This document shows positions 1 to 10,499 of a stretch of 64,000 nt of DNA, one piece after another. The notes under the pieces are model-generated. The model did not search any database, had not been told where the DNA came from, and worked only from the letters and a program-made list of their open reading frames with translations. The stretch is from a candidate division KSB1 bacterium (lineage in GTDB: Bacteria; Zhuqueibacterota; Zhuqueibacteria; Oleimicrobiales; Geothermoviventaceae), in assembly GCA_034506315.1 (NCBI GenBank), contig JAPDPT010000007.1:1-64000 (forward strand). Direction: 5' to 3'. How positions within the stretch are numbered: position 1 is the stretch's first letter; each line of letters starts with the position of its first letter. The position numbers and the translations under genes are program-made.

Positions 1-2
1 AG

Positions 3-812
3 GAGGAGGCCCTCACCCGGCTCGGAGAGGGGGTGCAGGAAACACGTGTCCTGAGACGGGAGGCCATTGAGCGCACGGCGGAGGCAGTGGCGCAATTTGT
101 TTCCCGGTGCCGGGAATATGGGGCGGAGCAGGTGGTAGTGGCGGCGACGAGCGCTGCTCGAGACGCGGGGAATTTCGAGTCGCTGAACGAGAGCATCCGC
201 AGAAGAACCGGGCTTTCTGTCCGCTTGCTGAGCGGTGAAGAGGAAGCGCGCGCGGCCTTTCGGGGGGCCAGGGCGGGCCATCCGGAGATTGAAGGGAGCT
301 GCCTGGTCATCGACGTGGGCGGGGGGAGCACGGAACTGGTCACGGGGAACCGCCAACCGCAACGCTGGCTGAGCCTGAACATAGGCTCGGTACGTCTTAA
401 GGAACGCTTTCTCCGCGGCGATCCCTTCCGAGCCGATGAATGGAAGTGGCTCTGCCACTACGTCCGGGACAATCTGGAGCGTGCCCGCACACAACTGGAG
501 GCAGCGGTCGACATTGCCATCGGCGTGGGGGGAACCATTACCACCCTCGCCATGCTGGAGGCGGGCCTTGACCAGTACGATGCGGCGCGCATCCACGGAA
601 TGGAACTGACCACGTCCGTCATCGAGACATGGGCAAGCCGCCTTGCCCGGATGACCTATGAGGAGAGAACTCAGCTGCCTGGAGTGCCCGCTCTGCGCGG
701 TGATGTTCTCCCCGTGGGAGCCCAAATTTTTGCGGAGGCGTTGCGGGTCTTTGACCTGCGGAGTTTGGTGGTGAGCACATTTGGCATTAGGCACGGAATT
801 TTGCTGGAGTGA
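3..812 (+). CDS. ppx: Exopolyphosphatase / pppGpp phosphohydrolase (Ppx/GppA), 5' truncated by the window edge
   Basis: This is the carboxy-terminal 269 residues of a Ppx/GppA-family enzyme, an ASKHA-fold hydrolase that releases phosphate from polyphosphate or removes the 5' phosphate of pppGpp. The frame is open to the left edge. Residues read before the first GTG (position 33), including TRLGEGV, match the family's conserved N-terminal segment, so the true start lies outside the window. Visible family signatures are VAATSAARDA, the phosphate-binding VIDVGGGSTELV, GVGGTITTLA and the closing VVSTFGIRHGIL. The protein ends where E. coli Ppx would continue into its HD-type C-terminal domain; that domain is encoded by the next gene. 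The cytoplasmic role is known for the family. Whether polyphosphate or pppGpp is the substrate cannot be decided here. Confidence 0.9.
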   Translation, partial: EEALTRLGEGVQETRVLRREAIERTAEAVAQFVSRCREYGAEQVVVAATSAARDAGNFESLNESIRRRTGLSVRLLSGEEEARAAFRGARAGHPEIEGSCLVIDVGGGSTELVTGNRQPQRWLSLNIGSVRLKERFLRGDPFRADEWKWLCHYVRDNLERARTQLEAAVDIAIGVGGTITTLAMLEAGLDQYDAARIHGMELTTSVIETWASRLARMTYEERTQLPGVPALRGDVLPVGAQIFAEALRVFDLRSLVVSTFGIRHGILLE

Positions 813-819
813 GGCGGCC

Positions 820-1449
820 ATGGTCTACCAATCACGATTTGCCACATACGAGCAGAAGCTGGCGCAAGCCAAGATGGTGATGCTCCAGCACAACTGGCGC
901 CCCGAGCATCACATCCAAGTGCAGAAGCTCGCCGGCCAGTTGTTCGAAGGGCTGCGGCCCCTTCACAACATGGGCGACCAGGAGAAGCTCCTCTTGGAAG
1001 CCTCTGCCCTCCTCCACGACATTGGCTGGACGATCAGCGGCACCAAGCATCATAAGCACTCCGTCTACCTCATCCGCCAAAGCAACCTCTCCCTTTTCAG
1101 CAACCGCGACCTGGCAATCATCATGAACCTCGTGCGTTACCATCGCCGGGGTGGCCCCGAAACTTCCCACCGGCGTTTCTCTGCCCTCACGAAGACGGAC
1201 CAGGACATTGTCAAGCGCCTGGTCGCCATTCTCCGCGTGGCCGACGGGCTCGACAAGAGCAACGAGCAGCTCATCCACCGCCTCATGGTGGACATCGAGC
1301 CGGAAACGATCACCTGCGTCCTCATCACCCGCAACAACTGCGAGCGCGACATCGAAGGGGCCATGGACAAGCGGGAGCTTTTCGAGGAGGTCTTCCAGCG
1401 CACCCTGTCGTTCCGGGTAGAGACCCCTGCAACAACGCAGGCCGCTTGA
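820..1449 (+). CDS. HD-domain phosphohydrolase resembling the detached C-terminal domain of Ppx
   Basis: A 209-residue cytoplasmic protein. It has an HD metal-binding signature, LLHDIGW (H66-D67), a His cluster KHHKHSVYL at about 77-85, VRYHRRGG at about 106-112 and LRVADGLDKS at about 139-147. The last is the pattern typical of the HD domain that forms the C-terminal half of long Ppx proteins. It starts 7 bp after the ppx stop. I chose the ATG at 820 over an in-frame TTG at 781, because 781 lies inside ppx and a GAGG sits just before the ATG. The pair therefore looks like a split Ppx whose two halves are made separately and may work together. A stand-alone role as a cyclic-nucleotide or (p)ppGpp-type hydrolase is also possible. 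Confidence 0.8.
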   Translation: MVYQSRFATYEQKLAQAKMVMLQHNWRPEHHIQVQKLAGQLFEGLRPLHNMGDQEKLLLEASALLHDIGWTISGTKHHKHSVYLIRQSNLSLFSNRDLAIIMNLVRYHRRGGPETSHRRFSALTKTDQDIVKRLVAILRVADGLDKSNEQLIHRLMVDIEPETITCVLITRNNCERDIEGAMDKRELFEEVFQRTLSFRVETPATTQAA

Positions 1450-1592
1450 GAGAAGCGCGCCTCCTCGAACCCCAGTGGCAGGGCAAGAGGCATCGATGCG
1501 CGGGGAGAAACGCGGGGAGTCCCCTATTGGAAAGAGGGATCGCCGTCCACAGGGTTTGTGGGCCCTGGCCTCCTCGCCGGCGAAGGAAATCC

Positions 1593-1621
1593 TTGCATTC
1601 GTGCGCAGAATCTTTTAGATT
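1593..1621 (+). promoter_or_regulatory. Putative sigma70-type promoter for the met operon leader
   Basis: TTGCAT at 1593-1598 and TAGATT at 1616-1621 are separated by 17 bp. The -10 matches the one in the much stronger promoter at 39157-39185, but the -35 is weak. Transcription would begin near 1628 and give a leader of about 200 nt before metY. A second weak candidate (TTGGAC, 17 bp, TACAGC) starts about 40 bp downstream. Seen in sequence only. Confidence 0.35.
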
Positions 1622-1651
1622 CGCCGCCGATAAATTGGACAAGGACCATGA

Positions 1652-4230
<2,579 letters not shown>

Positions 4231-4232
4231 CT

Positions 4233-5660
4233 ATGCGCGTCCTCAAATTCGGTGGCACCTCGGTGGGCGAGGCGGAGAGCATTCGTTCCGTGCTGCACAT
4301 TGTCCGGCGGCAGATGGAAACCCCCCTTGTCCTCGTCTTCTCGGCGATGGGCAAGACGACGGACCAGCTGGCGGCGGTGGGCGAACTGGCCTCTCAGGGC
4401 AAGCTTGAGGAGAGCCTGGGCGTGATCTCCTCCCTTCGCGGTTACCACTTCGAGATCATCGGACAGCTTCTGGCCAACGGAGAGGCCAAACGCCGGGTAA
4501 CCTCCTTCTGCGACCAGACTTTTCGACGCCTTGAGGAGATGGCTCGGGGCATGTCCGTTCTTTCCGATTTCTCTCTTGCCGTTCAGGATCGGGTTCTGGG
4601 CCTCGGGGAAATCCTCTCCACTAAGATCCTGGCCGCTTATTTCCAGCAAGAGGGATTGCCGGTGGAGTGGGTCGACGCCCGCGAGCTGGTGGTGACGGAC
4701 GAGCAACACACGCAGGCCGAACCCCTGTTTGAGGAAACTCGAACCCGCTGCCGCGAGATCCTCCTGCCCCTGCTGAAGGCGAAGCGGATCCCCCTCACCC
4801 AGGGCTACATCGCCCGCTCGAAATCGGGGGCCATCACGACCCTGGGGCGTGGGGGATCCGACTACACCGCCTCGCTGATCGGTGCCGCACTCGAAGCAGA
4901 AGAGATCCAGATCTGGACGGACGTCGACGGCATCATGACGGCCGACCCCTGGCTTATTCCTCAGGCGAAGAACATCCCGGTGATGACTTTCAACGAAGCT
5001 GCCGAACTGGCTTTCTTCGGCGCCCGGGTGTTACACCCGAAAACCCTCGTCCCGGCGGTCGAACGGGGCATCCCGGTGCGCGTGCGCAATACCCACAAGC
5101 CGGAGGGGGAGGGAACGCTGATCCTGGCCGAGGCCCCGCCCAACGGCCAGCGCGTCAAGAGCATCGCCTACAAGGAGGGCATGACGCTGGTCAATCTGGT
5201 CTCCACACGCATGTTCAAGGCGCACGGCTTCCTGAAGCAGATCTTTGAGATCTTCGACCGCTATCGTGTGTCGGCCGACCTCGTGGCCACCTCGGAGGTA
5301 TCGGTGGCAGTGGCGATTTACGATGCCTCCCGCCTACCCCTCGTGGTACAAGAACTCCAGCAGTTCGGGCGGATCACGGTCAAGCCGCGGCAGGCGGTGG
5401 TTTGCGTGGTCGGGGAGAAGCTGAAGGAAACGCCAGGCATCGTGGGGCAGATTTTCCAGGATTTGTCCGACGTGAAGGTTTCCATGGTCTCCCAGGGCGG
5501 CTCGGAGATCAACCTCAGCTTCGTGATCGATGAGGCAGACCTGCCCACGGTGATCTCGCGCCTCCACCGCCGCTTCTTTGAATCGGGGAATGGAGCTGGC
5601 GAGGCTCAGGAGTTCGAGGGGACCGCACTCACGGTAGCGGCTGACCGGGAGGAGACCTGA
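4233..5660 (+). CDS. lysC: Aspartate kinase
   Basis: A 475-residue monofunctional aspartokinase, first step of the aspartate family (Lys, Met, Thr). The N-terminal kinase domain begins with KFGGTSVGEAESI and carries TLGRGGSDYTASL and a substrate segment around WTDVDGIMTADP. The region after about residue 310 holds two ACT-type domains that usually bind an end product (lysine or threonine). It starts 2 bp after the metX stop and its TGA shares one base with the asd ATG. Placement between metX and asd suggests that this isozyme serves methionine synthesis. The feedback effector is not determinable from sequence alone. Confidence 0.93.
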   Translation: MRVLKFGGTSVGEAESIRSVLHIVRRQMETPLVLVFSAMGKTTDQLAAVGELASQGKLEESLGVISSLRGYHFEIIGQLLANGEAKRRVTSFCDQTFRRLEEMARGMSVLSDFSLAVQDRVLGLGEILSTKILAAYFQQEGLPVEWVDARELVVTDEQHTQAEPLFEETRTRCREILLPLLKAKRIPLTQGYIARSKSGAITTLGRGGSDYTASLIGAALEAEEIQIWTDVDGIMTADPWLIPQAKNIPVMTFNEAAELAFFGARVLHPKTLVPAVERGIPVRVRNTHKPEGEGTLILAEAPPNGQRVKSIAYKEGMTLVNLVSTRMFKAHGFLKQIFEIFDRYRVSADLVATSEVSVAVAIYDASRLPLVVQELQQFGRITVKPRQAVVCVVGEKLKETPGIVGQIFQDLSDVKVSMVSQGGSEINLSFVIDEADLPTVISRLHRRFFESGNGAGEAQEFEGTALTVAADREET

Positions 5661-6706
5661 TGGTGGAGAAGATTCCGGTCGCGGTGCTGGGGGCTACGGG
5701 TGCCGTGGGCCAGCGCTTCGTCCAGCTTCTGGCCACTCATCCCTGGTTTTCGGTGGCAGCGGTGACCGGCTCTGAGCGCTCTGCAGGCAAGCGCTACGGG
5801 GAGGCAGTGCGTTGGCTTCTGCCGGGTCCACCGCCCGAGGCTATTGCCAAGCTAACCGTGCTTCCCACCACACCGGAGGTCGTAGAGCCGAGCCTTGCCT
5901 TCTCCGCCCTTGACGCGGCCGCGGCTGAAGAAGTAGAAGCTGCTTTTCGAGCGGCGGGGAAAACCGTAGTCAGCAATGCCAAGAGCCATCGCTGGGATCC
6001 GGACGTACCCCTTGTCGTGCCGGAGATTAATGGGGATCATTTGGCCCTGGTCCAGACACAGCGCCCGCGCTACGGCGGGGCTATTGTCACCAATCCCAAC
6101 TGCACCACGATCGGCCTGTGCCTTGCTCTGGAGCCTTTGCGCCTTCGCTTTGGGCTGAGGCGCGTGTTGGTCACCAGCCTCCAGGCCCTGTCGGGGGCCG
6201 GCTATCCCGGGGTGGCCTCCTTGGACATCCTGGATAACGTGCTGCCGGAGATCGCCGGAGAGGAAGAGAAGGTGGAGAATGAACCGCGCAAGATCTTTGG
6301 CCGCCTCACCGACGGTACCGTCGAGCCATCGTCCCTTTCGATCAGTGCTCAATGCAATCGGGTTGCCTCACGGGACGGACATCTCCTCTCCGTGTCGGTC
6401 GAACTGGGGTCGAGGGCCACGCTCGAGGACGTACGCCGCGCCTACATGGAGTACACCTCCCCTTTGGCCGACTTAGCCCTCCCCTCCGCCCCCGCCAGGC
6501 CCGTACTTTTCACCGAGGAATTTGCCCGTCCCCAGCCTCTCCTCGATCGGGATGCGGCTGGAGGTATGGCCGTCACGGTCGGTCGACTGAAGCGCTGCGC
6601 TGTGCTCGAGTACCGATTCGTGGCGCTTGTGCACAACACCATTCGCGGCGCCGCCGGGGGGACGATCCTCATCGCCGAGTTGATGCGCGCTCGTGGCCTG
6701 GTCTGA
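5660..6706 (+). CDS. asd: Aspartate-semialdehyde dehydrogenase, archaeal/fungal subtype
   Basis: A 348-residue NADP-dependent enzyme that reduces aspartyl phosphate to the semialdehyde. The dinucleotide fold starts VAVLGATGAVGQRF. The catalytic cysteine is C148 in TNPNCTTIGL, and a likely base is H241 in RDGHLLS. The NPNCTTIGL context and the C-terminal GAAGGTILIAEL are those of the archaeal/fungal branch, not the usual proteobacterial Asd. Start codon overlaps the lysC stop by 1 bp. No homoserine dehydrogenase follows, so one must be encoded elsewhere for the pathway to reach MetX. Confidence 0.93.
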   Translation: MVEKIPVAVLGATGAVGQRFVQLLATHPWFSVAAVTGSERSAGKRYGEAVRWLLPGPPPEAIAKLTVLPTTPEVVEPSLAFSALDAAAAEEVEAAFRAAGKTVVSNAKSHRWDPDVPLVVPEINGDHLALVQTQRPRYGGAIVTNPNCTTIGLCLALEPLRLRFGLRRVLVTSLQALSGAGYPGVASLDILDNVLPEIAGEEEKVENEPRKIFGRLTDGTVEPSSLSISAQCNRVASRDGHLLSVSVELGSRATLEDVRRAYMEYTSPLADLALPSAPARPVLFTEEFARPQPLLDRDAAGGMAVTVGRLKRCAVLEYRFVALVHNTIRGAAGGTILIAELMRARGLV

Positions 6707-6818
6707 CGGCGGCCGATCCACCTCGTTGGCCAGGGGACTGCCGCAGTTCTTTCGTCTCCACCGCACTGGCTCCAGACGGTGCGCCGCGGCACCGCACGTC
6801 CCTCTTTCCTCCTCACCC

Positions 6819-6847
6819 TTGACAATCAGCGTGCGCTTCGTTAACAT
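6819..6847 (+). promoter_or_regulatory. Sigma70-type promoter for the NCS1 permease gene
   Basis: A perfect -35 TTGACA at 6819-6824, a 17-bp spacer and TAACAT at 6842-6847. The expected start near 6854 gives a leader of about 100 nt before the GTG at 6956. I found no riboswitch core in that leader. Confidence 0.6.
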
Positions 6848-6955
6848 TGCGCAAACCTCTGGGCCCGGCTGAGGGCCGTCAGGTCCCTACCACGTGCTGA
6901 GGTGGCCATCCAGCCCGTTTCAAGAGATTGTTGAGAGCCAGCGCGGAGGTGGACG

Positions 6956-8320
6956 GTGAGTCAGAGAAGGTCGGGAATCGCGGAACGGCTGGACAAGCTG
7001 TACGAGTTTGACCGCGAGCCGGTCACGCAAGACAAGCTGCAGAGCGCCTGGAAGTTTGCGGGGCTGTATGCAGGAGAGCACGTAGCGGCCACGGAGTTTG
7101 TGATCGGCGCGATGTTCGTGCTTCACGGTGTCTCAGCCCGCGACTTGTTCCTGGGTCTCCTCCTCGGCAATGTCTTGGCCGTGCTCTCCTGGGCGTTTAT
7201 CGCAGCGCCGATTGCCGTACGCACGCGCCTCACGCTGTACTGGTATCTGCGCAAGATCTGCGGCCCGGGCCTCACGTTTCTCTACAATTTGGCCAACGCC
7301 GTTCTGTACTGTATTCTGGCCGGCGCGATGATCTCGGTTTCGGCCACCGCCGTCGGCCTTGCCTTCAAGATCCCCTCCCCCGCCCTCACGGACGTGCTTC
7401 CCACCAGTTTCGGCTGGGTTGCGGTGACCTTGCTGATCGGCGGGGTGGTCACCTTGTTCGCCATCCTCGGCTTCGATAAGGTATCGCGGTTCTCTTCCAT
7501 TTGCTCCCCCTGGCTCCTGACGATTTTCATCGCCGGTGCCCTTGCTCTGCTCCCCAGACTGGGGAGCTTCGGAAGCCTGGCGGAATTCTGGGAGATGGCA
7601 AAAAGCAGGATCTGGACGGGTGTGCCCATCGAGGGCCAAGAGAAATACGGGTTCTGGCACATCGCCTTTTTCGCCTGGTTCTGCAACCTGGCGATGCACG
7701 TGGGTCTTTCCGACATGGCCCTCCTGCGTTACGCTAAGAACTGGAGGTACGGGTTCCTGTCCGCCTTCGGAATGTTTCCCGGACACTATCTGGCCTGGAT
7801 TTGTTCAGGGGTGATGGTGGCGGCGGTAGGTCGGCGGATGGACCCGGGGCTCATGGCCTACACCGCGGCGGGCCTGGCGGGCGCCGTGGCCGTAGTGGTC
7901 GCCGGCTGGACAACCGCCAATCCCACCATGTACCGCGCAGGTCTGGCCCTTCAGGTTATTTCCCCCAACTGGGCGCGCTGGAAAGTCACCCTCGCCGCAG
8001 GAATGGTCACCACGGTGGTGGCCTGCTTCCCCGTGGTGTTCATGCGGTTACTCGACTTTGTGGCCCTTTATGGGCTCGTGCTCATGCCAATCGGGGCCGT
8101 CGCCTTCTCGGAACATTGGCTCTTCCCATTGCTCGGACTGACCCAGTACCGGGCCGAAAAGGAAAATCTCTTCCTCAACTGGCCCGCCCTGATCACCTGG
8201 ATCGGCACCCTGGCCATCGTTTTTGCCCTGCCCGTTCACCTATTCTTCAAGTGGCTGCCGGGATATGCCATTGCCCAGGGCCTGTACATCCTGCTTACCA
8301 AGGTTTTCTACCGGAGGTAG
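6956..8320 (+). CDS. NCS1-type (purine/cytosine permease-like) membrane transporter
   Basis: A 454-residue integral inner-membrane protein with about 12 predicted helices. A soluble N-terminal tail of about 30 residues leads into GEHVAATEFVIGAMFVLHG. The segment around 40-80 and the internal pattern GWTTANPTMYRAGLAL resemble nucleobase:cation symporter-1 proteins, which carry nucleobases, hydantoins, allantoin or thiamine precursors with H+ or Na+. The substrate cannot be read from the sequence, and no catabolic gene sits beside it. The GTG start at 6956 has GGAGG at 6944-6948. A small membrane protein begins 7 bp after its stop and is probably co-translated. Confidence 0.75.
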   Translation: MSQRRSGIAERLDKLYEFDREPVTQDKLQSAWKFAGLYAGEHVAATEFVIGAMFVLHGVSARDLFLGLLLGNVLAVLSWAFIAAPIAVRTRLTLYWYLRKICGPGLTFLYNLANAVLYCILAGAMISVSATAVGLAFKIPSPALTDVLPTSFGWVAVTLLIGGVVTLFAILGFDKVSRFSSICSPWLLTIFIAGALALLPRLGSFGSLAEFWEMAKSRIWTGVPIEGQEKYGFWHIAFFAWFCNLAMHVGLSDMALLRYAKNWRYGFLSAFGMFPGHYLAWICSGVMVAAVGRRMDPGLMAYTAAGLAGAVAVVVAGWTTANPTMYRAGLALQVISPNWARWKVTLAAGMVTTVVACFPVVFMRLLDFVALYGLVLMPIGAVAFSEHWLFPLLGLTQYRAEKENLFLNWPALITWIGTLAIVFALPVHLFFKWLPGYAIAQGLYILLTKVFYRR

Positions 8321-8327
8321 ACGAACC

Positions 8328-8525
8328 ATGCAGACGGTGGAGCGCATTTCCCCCTATGTTTCGCTCGGCTCACTGGCGGCCATTGTGGTCTTTGCATCGC
8401 TGCACCTTACGGGCAACGCCAGCTTCCGTGTGTATCTTGTGGCAACAAACGTTCTGAGCGCAGTCTGGTTTCTGACGGCTCCCCTATGGCTTCTTCCGAA
8501 GAAGGACAGCGGCGGGTTGCCGTGA
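8328..8525 (+). CDS. Small two-helix membrane protein next to the NCS1 permease
   Basis: A 65-residue protein with hydrophobic segments at about 11-28 and 36-55, a short polar turn between them, and a basic end (PKKDSG). The ATG at 8328 has GGAGG at 8313-8317, inside the end of the permease gene; a longer in-frame reading from 8223 would sit wholly inside the permease and is rejected. I do not recognise the family. Its tight coupling suggests an accessory subunit or stabiliser of the transporter, by analogy with other small proteins paired with cation symporters. This is an inference. Confidence 0.6.
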   Translation: MQTVERISPYVSLGSLAAIVVFASLHLTGNASFRVYLVATNVLSAVWFLTAPLWLLPKKDSGGLP

Positions 8526-8943
8526 AGCCAGGAAGTGGGTGAGCACGCAAAGCGGGAAGTGAAAGCGGCCCCGTCCGCGTCGGAATCGGATCAGGAGACT
8601 GCGCGGAGTAGACCCCCAGCGATCCCGGGACGGGATCGGACCCATTCGACGATCCGGCGTTCCGATTTGGGCAAGGCGACCGCCGTGTGGCTAAGTTTCG
8701 CGGCCAGAGGAGAAAGTGGCGTTCCCTGATCCCCGACGCGCGCTTTGCGAAAGACAAGTTTCGGCAAGAGAGTCTTCTCTGCTCCAGCCGAGATGAGAAT
8801 CGGCCTTCCTTCCGACTCGAGCGGTGCAGCCCCCGTTCCTGCAGCGATCTGACTGAGGGAACACAGGTGAGCCAGGGCTGCGCGGCGCGGACCGTCCCGC
8901 CGCCGTGCGCCGAAGAAATCCCGATTGATGGGTGAGACCAACT
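8526..8943. other. Non-coding interval between the small membrane protein and mscL
   Basis: About 420 bp. The short ORFs here lack ribosome-binding sites and protein-like composition. I see no tRNA, riboswitch core or strong terminator. Confidence 0.5.
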
Positions 8944-8956
8944 AAGGAGGATGACT

Positions 8957-9394
8957 ATGCTCGAGGAATTCAAGAAGTTCGCCATGCGGGGCAACGTGAT
9001 TGACCTGGCGGTCGGCTTCGTCATGGGCGCGGCATTCAGTGGAATTGTCAATTCCCTCGTCAACGATATCCTCATGCCCCCCATCGGTCTGCTTCTTGGC
9101 AAGGTCGACTTCTCCAATCTGTTCATTAATCTGACAGGCACCCCCTACGCAAGCCTCGCGGAGGCTAAGAGGGCGGGTGCGGCGACGATCAACTACGGCT
9201 TGTTCATCAACACGGTGATCAATTTTGTGATCGTCGCCTTTGCGCTTTTCCTGGTGGTACGTCAAGTCAACCGGTGGACGGCAAAGCCAGCTGCCCCAGC
9301 GGCTCCCACGACCAAGGAATGTCCCTACTGCTATACGGTCATCCCCATCAAAGCCACGCGGTGCCCAAATTGCACCTCGGCGCTGGCGGAGTAA
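8957..9394 (+). CDS. mscL: Large-conductance mechanosensitive channel with C-terminal zinc ribbon
   Basis: A 145-residue MscL that opens under membrane tension to release solutes on hypo-osmotic shock. The N-terminal amphipathic helix [20 protein letters not shown] is followed by TM1 (about 16-45), a periplasmic loop and TM2 (about 82-103). After the usual cytoplasmic tail comes an added CPYC...CPNC module (C122, C125, C136, C139) that should bind zinc. Typical MscL ends without it. Two ATGs are possible, 8951 and 8957. The AAGGAGG at 8944-8950 abuts the first and is ideally spaced from the second, so 8957 is preferred. Confidence 0.95.
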   Translation: MLEEFKKFAMRGNVIDLAVGFVMGAAFSGIVNSLVNDILMPPIGLLLGKVDFSNLFINLTGTPYASLAEAKRAGAATINYGLFINTVINFVIVAFALFLVVRQVNRWTAKPAAPAAPTTKECPYCYTVIPIKATRCPNCTSALAE

Positions 9395-9892
9395 GAAGAC
9401 ACGGGTCCGGGACGAGAAGGGCCATTCCCAGACCTCGGCAACGGTGGGCGTCGTGGCCGGAACGGAGGTGACCTCCCGTTTCGGCACTCGATCTACGCCG
9501 GAGCTTGCAACTGCCGCAGGTCAGACCTTTCGCAGCGGTGAGCCACTAGTCGAGTCACTGGCCATGGCCAAGGGGGAAGGCAGCGTTCCTACGCCCCTGC
9601 TGCAGTCGGCGGTGCGGTCTTCCGCTGTACCGCATGACCGCTTAGACCTCACCACCGCCAGGGACGGTCGGATTCCATCCACAGACCACGACCTGGCGGC
9701 AACGCGACGCGGTGCCTGACGGAAAGCGGTTTGCCGCGCAGGCTTGCAGAGGTGGGACCGCATCGCTTGGGCAACGCAACCAACGCTGACGGCCCCGAGG
9801 CTGTCCGTAGACAGTCGAGGGCCTGTTCTCCCAGTCCACCTGCGATGGCTGCCTACATCCAGGCGAGGATCCCATCAGCAAGGAGAGAGTCT
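9395..9892. other. Gene-poor interval after mscL
   Basis: Together with 10043-10499 this forms about 1.1 kb without a recognisable gene. Frames open on both strands have Arg/Ser/Pro-rich products typical of high-GC shadow frames and no ribosome-binding sites. No terminator, repeat or RNA gene is evident. Confidence 0.5.
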
Positions 9893-10042
9893 GTGAACGC
9901 CAAGGGAGTCCCTGCCGTCGGCCTTGTGAGGGGGTTTGCTATGGCCTTAGCGCTGTTTCCCGTAGGATCGGCCGCTTCTCGCCTGATCTACGGCCCCCCG
10001 TTCGCGCCGGAACCGCGCAGGGCAACGTTCCAACCTGCTTGA
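9893..10042 (+). CDS. Possible 49-residue exported peptide or gene remnant
   Basis: A GTG at 9893 has AAGGAGAG at 9880-9887. The encoded 49 residues begin with a basic stretch, a hydrophobic core around GFAMALALFPVG and a small-residue segment SAAS that resembles a signal-peptidase site. About 20 residues follow before the stop. This could be a small secreted peptide, or the surviving 5' end of a decayed exported-protein gene in an otherwise empty 1.1-kb interval. I recognise no homologue. Confidence 0.3.
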   Translation: MNAKGVPAVGLVRGFAMALALFPVGSAASRLIYGPPFAPEPRRATFQPA

Positions 10043-10499
10043 GCTGCTCCGTTTCTCGGGCGTAGGGGACGCCAGCGAGAGGATTGGTCGGCCGATTTCG
10101 AGCCGTACACAAACCCATCGCGGCTCACCTGGTTCTCCACCCTACCCGACTGCCCAGAAAACGCGAGCTCGACAGCTGAGAACGTCGCGAGGTCGACACC
10201 CGCCTCTTGCAACCGAACGGTCACCGGCTATCTTCTCGCCAGCTTACGGGGCAGCGTTCCCCGACGGGCTTAGTCGGAGGGGGAGCGTCCTGCGCGGTCG
10301 AGGCGCTGCAGATTCCTCCTCCCGGCGGCGCGGCTCGTTGCCTCCTGACCGCCTTCTGACAAGGCAACAATCCGTAGCGGCGTCAAACGAAGTTGGTCCC
10401 GCACAGATGCACTGGGATGCGTCGACCCGGTCCCCCGGGGACTGGCGGAGAAGGGCCACAACCGCGGCCAGAGAGAGCGTCTGGTTTACCCGCGCCGAC
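10043..10499. other. Gene-poor interval downstream of the GT-C gene
   Basis: About 460 bp between the small ORF and the converging minus-strand gene that ends at 10500. No coding signal, clear terminator or RNA gene is seen. Confidence 0.5.

Noticed and set aside
6854-6955. TPP or purine riboswitch before the NCS1 permease
   Set aside because: A GGCTGAGG is present, but the rest of the TPP core and all purine-core bases are missing.
10430-10442. Terminator for the GT-C operon
   Set aside because: The inverted repeat has almost no loop and no T-run on the minus strand.
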